Below, one piece after another: positions 1 through 5,078 of a DNA stretch of 7,555 nucleotides. The notes under the pieces are model-generated. The model ran no database searches, was not told the DNA's origin, and worked only from the letters and a program-made list of their open reading frames with translations. Location: contig JAFNZX010000075.1 in assembly GCA_017382615.1 (NCBI GenBank), forward strand, positions 1-7,555. Reading direction: 5' to 3'. This stretch comes from Clostridia bacterium (GTDB lineage: Bacteria > Bacillota > Clostridia > Oscillospirales > CAG-272). Every line of letters begins with the position of its first letter. The first letter of the stretch is position 1. The position numbers and the translations under genes are program-made.

Positions 1-1
1 A

Positions 2-25
2 GAAATTTGCCTTGGGGCAAATTTC
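2..25. repeat. Stem-loop repeat upstream of lysA, copy of the 3703-3726 element
   Basis: This is a perfect 10-bp inverted repeat: arm GAAATTTGCC at 2-11, loop TTGG at 12-15, arm GGCAAATTTC at 16-25. Both arms are identical to those of the stem-loop at 3703-3726, whose loop is GGAT. In both places the element is followed within about 12 nt by GAATTTT and then by a gene start, here lysA at 63. It is probably the last unit of a longer hairpin run that continues to the left of the window, which is inference. There is no T-tract typical of an intrinsic terminator. A weaker TTCAA/TTGAA pairing at 23-37 overlaps its right arm. Confidence 0.75.
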
Positions 26-62
26 AATTTGATTGAATTTTTCGTTATTTCGAGGTATTACC

Positions 63-1382
63 ATGCTTCTCTATCCCCATTTTGATATCAACGATCAAGG
101 ACACCTGACCGTGGGCGGTCTTGACACCGTGGCACTTGCAAAAGAGTACGGCACGCCCGTCAATCTGCTGGACGAAAACGTCGTGCGCGCGCAGATGCGT
201 CTGTATTTGCGCTGTGCAAAGCAATACTTTGGCGAGAGTGCGCTGCCGCTGTTTGCATCCAAGGCACTTTGCTGTGCGGAAATCTACCGCATTGCAGCCG
301 AGGAGGGCATGGGCATTGACTGCGTTTCCCCCGGTGAGCTTTACATTGCGAGCCGCGTGGGCTTCCCCGCCTCCCGCATTTATTTCCACGGCAACAACAA
401 GACCGATGCGGATCTGGCGCAGGCTCTTGATATGGGCGTGGGCACTTTCGTGGTGGACAACGCAGAGGAGCTGGACGCATTGAACGAGCAATCTCTTGCG
501 CGCGGCATGCGTGCGCGCATCCTTTTGCGCATCACGCCCGGTATCGATCCCCACACGCACAAGGCGATCTCCACGGGCGGTGTGGATTCCAAGTTTGGCT
601 CTCCCATTATGACCGGACAAGCCGAGGCAATCGTGCTGCGTGCACTTGCCTGCGAGGGCATTGACCTGCAGGGCTTTCATTGCCACATCGGCTCGCAGAT
701 CTTTGACGCAGAGCCCTTTATCGAGGCGGCGCAGATTATGGTCGCTTTCATGGCGGACATGACGCACAAGCACGGCGTGCGCCTGCACGAGCTCAATCTC
801 GGCGGCGGACTTGGCGTGCGCTATACCGAAAAGCAGCCCACGCTTGACGTGGAGGGCACGATCAGAACCATTGCAGAGAAGGTCAAGGCGCTGTGCGCGC
901 AAAACGGCATTGCAATGCCCCGCGTGATCCTTGAACCCGGCAGAAGCATCGTGGCTGCCGCAGGTGCTACGCTGTATACCGTGGGATCGGTCAAAAAGAT
1001 CCCCGGCTTCAAAAACTACGTATCGGTGGACGGCGGTATGCCCGACAACCCCAGATACGCGCTGTACGGGTCCCCCTACACCGCGCTGATCGCCAACAAG
1101 GCAGACAGATGCGCAGACCTTTGCGCCACCGTCGCCGGCAGATGCTGCGAATCGGGCGATCTGCTTGGCGAAAATATGATGCTGCAGACCCCTGCGCGCG
1201 GTGATATCCTCGCCATGCTGGTCACGGGTGCATATCAGCACTCCATGGCATCCAACTACAACAAGATCCCCCGTCCCCCTCTGGTCATGATCAGGGACGG
1301 TGTCTCGCGCGTGGTCGTGCGCCGCGAAAGTTATGAGGATCTGCTTGCTTACGACGTGACTGATCCTGTTTATTCGAGGTGA
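63..1382 (+). CDS. lysA: Diaminopimelate decarboxylase
   Basis: This PLP enzyme of fold type III decarboxylates meso-diaminopimelate to L-lysine, the last step of lysine synthesis, in the cytoplasm. The 439-residue product has the family layout: an N-terminal TIM barrel with the PLP lysine in FASK (K67), HIGSQ at 208-212, the glycine-rich phosphate-binding GGG at 247-249 and EPGR at 291-294. A C-terminal beta domain follows, with the CESGD motif at 362-366 that supplies the active-site Cys across the dimer, and GAYQHSMASNYN near 389-400. The ATG at 63 is chosen because GAGGT lies at 52-56, six bases upstream. An in-frame TTG at 33 would add ten residues without a ribosome binding site. The stop overlaps the ribosome binding site of the next gene, so the two are probably co-transcribed and translationally coupled. 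The length is normal and all key residues are present. Confidence 0.97.
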   Translation: MLLYPHFDINDQGHLTVGGLDTVALAKEYGTPVNLLDENVVRAQMRLYLRCAKQYFGESALPLFASKALCCAEIYRIAAEEGMGIDCVSPGELYIASRVGFPASRIYFHGNNKTDADLAQALDMGVGTFVVDNAEELDALNEQSLARGMRARILLRITPGIDPHTHKAISTGGVDSKFGSPIMTGQAEAIVLRALACEGIDLQGFHCHIGSQIFDAEPFIEAAQIMVAFMADMTHKHGVRLHELNLGGGLGVRYTEKQPTLDVEGTIRTIAEKVKALCAQNGIAMPRVILEPGRSIVAAAGATLYTVGSVKKIPGFKNYVSVDGGMPDNPRYALYGSPYTALIANKADRCADLCATVAGRCCESGDLLGENMMLQTPARGDILAMLVTGAYQHSMASNYNKIPRPPLVMIRDGVSRVVVRRESYEDLLAYDVTDPVYSR

Positions 1383-1386
1383 TATT

Positions 1387-2118
1387 ATGCTTCTCAATTT
1401 ATTACAATCGGGACTGAGTGCAGGCTTTGACAGCATGGATTTCAAGCTGTCACTGGTCTATATTCTGCTTTCTTTACCCATTATCATGTTCGCACTGTCC
1501 GCACATGAGACGGCACACGGTCTTGTAGCAAATTGGATGGGTGACCCCACTGCCAAAAATCTTGGCAGATTGACGCTCAACCCCTTCAAGCACTTAAATC
1601 CCATCGGCTTTCTTTCTATGCTGATCGTGGGCTTTGGTTGGGCAAATCCCGTGCCGATCAATACGCGCAACTTCAAAAATCCTCGCGTTGGTATGGCGAT
1701 CTCGGGTATTGCGGGTCCTATCTCCAATTTTCTGATCGCATTCGTCAGCCTGTTTCTCAGCATGCTTTTGCAGTTTATCCTGATTTTATCGGGCGTGGAG
1801 CAGCCGCACATTCTCATCGAGGTACTGGATATGTTCTTATTCATGAGCACCTACCTCAATCTTGCGCTGGCTGTGTTCAACCTCATCCCCGTCCCTCCCT
1901 TTGACGGCTCGCGCTTTGCCTACGTGTTCCTGCCGACAAAGTGGTACTTCAAGGTCATGGAATACGAAAGAATCACGGGCATCGTGCTCATCGTCATTCT
2001 CATACTGCTCTCCCGCATCGGTATCTCTCCCGTCAGCATCGTCGTCGAATTCCTGATGAATCTGATGGGAACACTCTTCGCGCTCCCCTTGAATCTCATT
2101 TTAAACGCGATTATGTAA
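1387..2118 (+). CDS. Site-2 protease family (M50) membrane metalloprotease
   Basis: This is a 243-residue polytopic membrane protein of the M50/S2P-like group that lacks a PDZ domain. The zinc-binding HEXXH is HETAH at 40-44, inside the first strongly hydrophobic segment (about 22-48). GFGWANPVPIN follows at 82-92, and the second zinc-ligand motif NLIPVPPFDG at 165-174 supplies the conserved Asp. Five or six hydrophobic segments are visible, ending with about 197-224. Members of this family cut membrane proteins within the bilayer, but the substrate of this short clostridial type is not known to me. It starts four bases after the lysA stop, with GAGGTGA at 1376-1382 as ribosome binding site, and ends 13 bases before scpA. 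All catalytic residues are present, so it is probably active. Recall suggests this gene is a frequent neighbour of scpAB in Clostridia. Confidence 0.9.
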   Translation: MLLNLLQSGLSAGFDSMDFKLSLVYILLSLPIIMFALSAHETAHGLVANWMGDPTAKNLGRLTLNPFKHLNPIGFLSMLIVGFGWANPVPINTRNFKNPRVGMAISGIAGPISNFLIAFVSLFLSMLLQFILILSGVEQPHILIEVLDMFLFMSTYLNLALAVFNLIPVPPFDGSRFAYVFLPTKWYFKVMEYERITGIVLIVILILLSRIGISPVSIVVEFLMNLMGTLFALPLNLILNAIM

Positions 2119-2131
2119 CGGCGGTACTTAT

Positions 2132-2926
2132 ATGGCTGAATTAAAGTATAAAATTGAATCCTTCGACTTTGACGGTCCTTTGGATCTCTTGCTGACCCTG
2201 ATTCAAAAAAACAAGGTCAGCATCGAGGATATTCCCATCTCGCTGATCTGCGACCAGTATCTTGCCTACATTGCAAAGGCGCAAACGTTGGATTTGGAGG
2301 TCGCTGCAGAGTTTTTGGTCATGGCAAGCGAGCTGATCCTGATCAAGACCAAGATGCTGCTGCCGCGCGACGAAAAGGCAGAGGAAAAGGACCCCCGTGC
2401 CGAGCTGGCTGACGCGCTGCTCAAATATCAGCAAGCCAAGGAGGGCGCGGCAAAGCTCAAGGTGAGATATGAAAAATACGTGGGGCGTATGGTCAAGGAC
2501 ACCGACGAAATCTCTGTGGATAAGACCTTCGTGGACGACCAGCAGGTCACCTCTCTTTGCGCTGCGGTGCGCCGCATCATTGCCTACAACGAGGCAAATG
2601 AGGGCAAGGAAAAGGTGGTCTTCTCCCCTATGATCTCCAAGCCCATCGTGCCCGTCGAGGCAAAGATCGTGGGCATTTTGCACCGCATGAAGAAAAAGGA
2701 ATGGACGCACATAGAGGAGCTGCTCTCCGACTCGGTGTCGCACGCCGACATGATCGCCATTTTCTTAGGCGTATTGGAGCTTTTAAAGGTTGGAGACATC
2801 CTGCTTGACGACGAGGATGCAAACGAGCACTCGCTCTATACCTCGGGCGCAAGGCTGCGCATCAATCCCATCCCCGCAGAGCAAAGACACCCCCAAAAAC
2901 AAGACAGTGAGGTAGCACAAGTATGA
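2132..2926 (+). CDS. scpA: Segregation and condensation protein A (condensin kleisin subunit)
   Basis: ScpA is the kleisin that bridges the SMC heads and binds an ScpB dimer, forming the bacterial condensin that compacts and segregates newly replicated origins. The 264-residue product begins with the diagnostic DFDGPLDLLLTLIQKNKV (12-29) and continues with the helical SMC-neck-binding region, including AAEFLVMASELILIKTKMLL (58-77). A charged middle section follows, and a C-terminal winged-helix domain from about 176 that binds the SMC cap. The length matches the family. The upstream ribosome binding site is weak (GGCGG at 2120-2124), so translation may depend on coupling to the protease gene ending at 2118. 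The stop and the scpB start share ATGA at 2923-2926, which favours balanced synthesis of the two subunits. Confidence 0.96.
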   Translation: MAELKYKIESFDFDGPLDLLLTLIQKNKVSIEDIPISLICDQYLAYIAKAQTLDLEVAAEFLVMASELILIKTKMLLPRDEKAEEKDPRAELADALLKYQQAKEGAAKLKVRYEKYVGRMVKDTDEISVDKTFVDDQQVTSLCAAVRRIIAYNEANEGKEKVVFSPMISKPIVPVEAKIVGILHRMKKKEWTHIEELLSDSVSHADMIAIFLGVLELLKVGDILLDDEDANEHSLYTSGARLRINPIPAEQRHPQKQDSEVAQV

Positions 2927-3564
2927 CAGAACAGCAAACTCCCACCATTTCCGATATCGGCGAAGCCATCGAGGCGATTCTTTTTGCCGCAGGCTATCCC
3001 GTCAAATACGATAAGCTTGCAGAGGTGCTGGGTCTTTCCGCCAAGGATATTCGTCTGCTTTGCGAGCACATGGCAGAGGAATACCAAAAAGCCGGCAGAG
3101 GCATTCTGATGCTTTGCCTGCCCGAGACCTGCCAGCTGACCACCAAGGAGCAATATATGCCCTATATTCGTGAGGCACTTGGCATCAAGAGAGGCGGCAA
3201 CCTCTCGGCATCCTCCATGGAGGTGCTTGCCATCGTGGCTTACAACCAGCCCGTCACGCGCGCTTACGTGGATGCGGTGCGCGGCGTGGACTCCTCTTAT
3301 GCCGTCGGTTCTCTGCTTGACAAGAATCTGATTGAGGCTTGCGGCAGAATGGACGCCCCCGGTCGCCCCATGTTGTACGTGACTACCGATAAATTTTTGC
3401 GCGTGTTCGGCTTGAACTCGCTTTCCGAGCTGCCCGAAACCGAAGCACTCAGCATTGCCGCCGCGCAAGCCGAGCAGGTGGAAATGGAGATCGATTCCCC
3501 TGCCGAGGAAGCAGCACCCGAGGGGGAATACACCGAGGTTGCAGAGGACGACAGCCGCGCCTGA
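2923..3564 (+). CDS. scpB: Segregation and condensation protein B
   Basis: ScpB forms a dimer that embraces the centre of ScpA and stabilises SMC-ScpAB on the chromosome. The 213-residue product has the two winged-helix domains of the family. The first begins with EAIEAILFAAGYPV (14-27). The second contains MEVLAIVAYNQPVTRAYVDA (99-118), RGVDSSYAVGSLLDKNLIE (120-138) and GRPMLYVTTDKFLRVFGL (147-164), all close to the family consensus. The last 40 residues or so are acidic and Ala/Glu-rich, a typical unstructured tail. GTGAGGT at 2907-2913, inside the end of scpA, is the ribosome binding site, nine bases before the ATG. A strong stem-loop begins directly after the TGA stop at 3562-3564. Confidence 0.96.
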   Translation: MTEQQTPTISDIGEAIEAILFAAGYPVKYDKLAEVLGLSAKDIRLLCEHMAEEYQKAGRGILMLCLPETCQLTTKEQYMPYIREALGIKRGGNLSASSMEVLAIVAYNQPVTRAYVDAVRGVDSSYAVGSLLDKNLIEACGRMDAPGRPMLYVTTDKFLRVFGLNSLSELPETEALSIAAAQAEQVEMEIDSPAEEAAPEGEYTEVAEDDSRA

Positions 3565-3597
3565 GCAACGCCGTCAAAGAACGTTTGACGGCGTTGC
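3565..3597. terminator. Perfect 14-bp stem-loop directly after scpB, without a T-tract
   Basis: The arms are GCAACGCCGTCAAA (3565-3578) and TTTGACGGCGTTGC (3584-3597), around the five-base loop GAACG. The stem begins at the base right after the scpB stop. Position and strength suit an operon-end signal, but AGTGAAAT follows instead of a run of T, so a standard intrinsic terminator is not supported. It may instead protect the scpB mRNA 3' end, be an RNase III site, or be the first and largest member of the hairpin run that follows. The terminator label is the weakest part of this entry; the inverted repeat itself is certain. Confidence 0.45.
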
Positions 3598-3600
3598 AGT

Positions 3601-3726
3601 GAAATATTTTGCCCCGGGCAAAATGTGAAATTTTTGCTCTGCAAAAATGAAATTCGCGCTGTGCGCGAGTGAAATATTCCGCAAATGCGGAATGTTGAGG
3701 TAGAAATTTGCCGGATGGCAAATTTC
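3601..3726. repeat. Run of five short stem-loops with GAAAT spacers and unrelated stems
   Basis: Five consecutive inverted repeats fill the scpB-DUF2953 gap. B has arms 3606-3613 and 3617-3624 (ATTTTGCC/GGCAAAAT). C has arms 3630-3637 and 3641-3648 (ATTTTTGC/GCAAAAAT). D has arms 3652-3659 and 3663-3670 (ATTCGCGC/GCGCGAGT, one G·U). E has arms 3673-3682 and 3687-3696 (AATATTCCGC/GCGGAATGTT, one G·U). F has arms 3703-3712 and 3717-3726 (GAAATTTGCC/GGCAAATTTC). Each unit is introduced by GAAAT, beginning at 3601, 3627, 3649, 3671 and 3703. Stem sequences differ but pairing is kept, and loops are 3-4 bases. Unit F has the same stem as 2-25. No unit is followed by a clear T-tract. I know of no named family; similar strings may occur in gut Clostridia, but I cannot check that here. 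Confidence 0.8.
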
Positions 3727-3740
3727 CGAATTTTCACGGA

Positions 3741-3747
3741 AAGGAGG
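3741..3747 (+). promoter_or_regulatory. Ribosome binding site fixing the DUF2953 gene start
   Basis: AAGGAGG is a near-perfect Shine-Dalgarno sequence five bases before ATG 3753. It rules out the longer reading from TTG 3708, which would begin inside stem-loop F and place this site within the coding sequence. Confidence 0.85.
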
Positions 3748-3752
3748 CTGCC

Positions 3753-4535
3753 ATGCCACTCGCACTCAAAATCGTGCTGATTTTGGCAGCGGCAATCGCC
3801 GCGCTGATCGTCGCGCTTGTGACCGCGTTGCTTGCCTTGCGCGTCAAGCTCAAGATCGAATACCGTGACAGACTGTGCTTTAAGCTCTACGTGGGCGGCA
3901 TTCGGGTAGTCACCGTTCCCAAGCCCCCTAAAAAGCTGCGAAGACTGCGCACTTATACCAAAGAAAAGGCAATGCGCGCTGCAGAAAAGCACGCAAGGCA
4001 CGCCGAGGATTATCTTGAGATGGTGCGTCAGCATGCGCTGTACCGCGCACTGATGCAAAAATACGCGCAAAGCCAAGCGCAAAAGAAAAAGCCCGCACCC
4101 ACGGGCAACGCAAAGCCGGGGCAAAAGAAGCCCGAAAGTAAATTGGACGTGGAGGTGCTTTTGTGCATGATCCGCGAGCTGATTGAGGCATTCTTCAATG
4201 GCACGCGCAAGGGACTGCACGTGCACGTGTGCCGATTGCACGTAGACGTCGTCGGCAAGGACGCTGCCGGGACCGCGCTGCTGTGCGGCTCACTTTGGGC
4301 AGCCGTGACCGAGCTGCTTGCCGTCATTGACGCGCATACCGTACTGCGCGTGCGCAAGACGGACGTTGTGATTACCCCCGATTACACGGGCGACAAAACC
4401 CGCACCGATTTTTCTTTAGTCGTATCCTTTGGCGTCTTTGGCACGCTGAGAACGCTGCTGCCGCTTATCCCCATCGTCCTTGCACATAAGGACACCCTGA
4501 TGACCGCGGCACAGCCCACATCCGCAAAACAATGA
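3753..4535 (+). CDS. DUF2953 domain-containing membrane-anchored protein
   Basis: The product has 260 residues and no established function. An N-terminal membrane segment at about 5-29 is followed by a short beta-like region (VKLKIEYRDRLCFKLYVGGI, 31-50). A strongly basic, partly helical linker spans about 57-130, rich in Lys, Arg, Ala and Gln, with KKKPAPTGNAKPGQKK at 111-126. The C-terminal part fits DUF2953 as I remember it: VHVCRLHVDVVGKDAAGTAL (157-176), the CGSLWAAVTELLAVI region, and DVVITPDYTGDKTRTDFSLV (204-223). A second hydrophobic stretch lies at about 234-244. In spore-forming Clostridia such genes commonly sit just before ytfJ, as here (29-bp gap), which suggests a link to sporulation or the spore envelope; that link is inference. 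The many positive charges after the membrane segment suggest the linker is cytoplasmic. Confidence 0.82.
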   Translation: MPLALKIVLILAAAIAALIVALVTALLALRVKLKIEYRDRLCFKLYVGGIRVVTVPKPPKKLRRLRTYTKEKAMRAAEKHARHAEDYLEMVRQHALYRALMQKYAQSQAQKKKPAPTGNAKPGQKKPESKLDVEVLLCMIRELIEAFFNGTRKGLHVHVCRLHVDVVGKDAAGTALLCGSLWAAVTELLAVIDAHTVLRVRKTDVVITPDYTGDKTRTDFSLVVSFGVFGTLRTLLPLIPIVLAHKDTLMTAAQPTSAKQ

Positions 4536-4537
4536 TA

Positions 4538-4551
4538 TTTCATATATGAAA
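4538..4551. repeat. 14-bp perfect palindrome over the ytfJ ribosome binding site
   Basis: TTTCATATATGAAA is a perfect dyad centred between 4544 and 4545, in the 29-bp gap between the DUF2953 gene and ytfJ. Its right half runs into the ribosome binding site GAAAGGAA (4548-4555). It could be an operator or a small translation-modulating hairpin, but AT-rich palindromes of this size also arise by chance. Confidence 0.4.
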
Positions 4552-4564
4552 GGAATCTTCCAAC

Positions 4565-5017
4565 ATGGCTGAGAACAACAAGATCCAAGAGATCATCAAG
4601 GAATCTCTTGAAAACATCCGCACCATTATTGACGCAAATACCGTCATCGGCACACCCATGGAGACCTCCAACGGCGTGACCATCATTCCCGTATCCAAAA
4701 TCAGCATGGGCTTTGCCTCCGGCGGCTTGGATTTTGACGGCAAAAAGGAATCCTCTGCCAAGAACTTCGGCGGTGGCGGCGGCACGGGACTTTCCGTTCA
4801 GCCCGTAGGCTTTTTGGTCATTTCCCACGAGGGTCGCGTTGAGATGATCAACGTAGGACAGAGCGCCCCCAAGGATACCGTTGAGCAGATCGCAGATCTT
4901 TTGGAGCGCACGCCCGATATCGTCTACCGCCTCAAGATGATCTTTGATAAGTTCGCCGAGATGAAGCAGGACGGCGAGGCGCAGCCCGCACTGCAGACCG
5001 AAACCAAGAGCGAATAA
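4565..5017 (+). CDS. ytfJ: GerW/YtfJ family sporulation protein
   Basis: The 150-residue product belongs to the GerW (formerly YtfJ) family. In Bacillus subtilis the family member is made in the forespore and is needed for normal germination with some germinants; its molecular activity is not settled. An N-terminal helix (HxLENIRTIIDANTVIG-like region, about 8-29) precedes the family core GVTIIPVSKISMGFASGG (37-54). The glycine loop FGGGGG (68-73) follows, then SVQPVGFLVISHEGRVEMI (77-95) and a C-terminal helical segment with PDIVYRLK (117-124). No signal peptide or membrane segment is seen. The ATG at 4565 follows GAAAGGAA (4548-4555) by nine bases. No forespore sigma-factor promoter could be recognised, so it may be read from upstream. 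It is one of the clearest signs that the organism comes from a spore-forming lineage. Confidence 0.93.
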   Translation: MAENNKIQEIIKESLENIRTIIDANTVIGTPMETSNGVTIIPVSKISMGFASGGLDFDGKKESSAKNFGGGGGTGLSVQPVGFLVISHEGRVEMINVGQSAPKDTVEQIADLLERTPDIVYRLKMIFDKFAEMKQDGEAQPALQTETKSE

Positions 5018-5027
5018 GACATACTTT

Positions 5028-5076
5028 TTCCCCCATTCTCGTATATTGTAGCATTACGAAGCTTTCTGTGGGGGGA
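5028..5076 (+). promoter_or_regulatory. Possible leader hairpin hiding the carboxypeptidase translation start
   Basis: TTCCCCCA (5028-5035) can pair with TGGGGGGA (5069-5076) over eight base pairs including one G·U. The second arm ends two bases before ATG 5079 and covers the only purine-rich sequence that could act as ribosome binding site. A smaller TCGTA/TACGA pairing (5039-5043 with 5055-5059) nests inside the loop. The pairing is seen; regulation by it is inference. TATATT at 5042-5047 resembles a -10 box but has no well-placed -35. Confidence 0.35.
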
Positions 5077-5078
5077 CT

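Noticed and set aside
33..62. Upstream TTG start for lysA
   Set aside because: No ribosome binding site precedes it, whereas GAGGT at 52-56 is well placed for ATG 63, and the extra residues do not look like LysA.
45..1445. 466-codon open frame on the minus strand across lysA
   Set aside because: It lies antisense to a complete, motif-bearing lysA, and its translation is low-complexity His/Arg/Cys-rich sequence without recognisable domains. It is a by-product of codon bias.
3601..3726. CRISPR array
   Set aside because: There is no constant direct repeat of usual length; only GAAAT recurs, and the variable parts are themselves palindromes rather than spacers. No cas genes are present.
3708..3752. 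Upstream TTG start for the DUF2953 gene
   Set aside because: It begins inside a stem-loop arm, has no ribosome binding site and would put the strong AAGGAGG at 3741-3747 inside the coding region.
3297..4241. 314-codon minus-strand open frame across scpB, the hairpin run and DUF2953
   Set aside because: It crosses two well-supported genes and the hairpins, with no family-like sequence and no convincing ribosome binding site. Other long minus-strand frames (2836-3468, 6074-7006) fail for the same reason.
5042..5047. Sigma-A promoter before the carboxypeptidase gene
   Set aside because: TATATT is a fair -10 box, but the best -35-like sequence (AAGACA at 5016-5021) is 20 bp away and has two mismatches.
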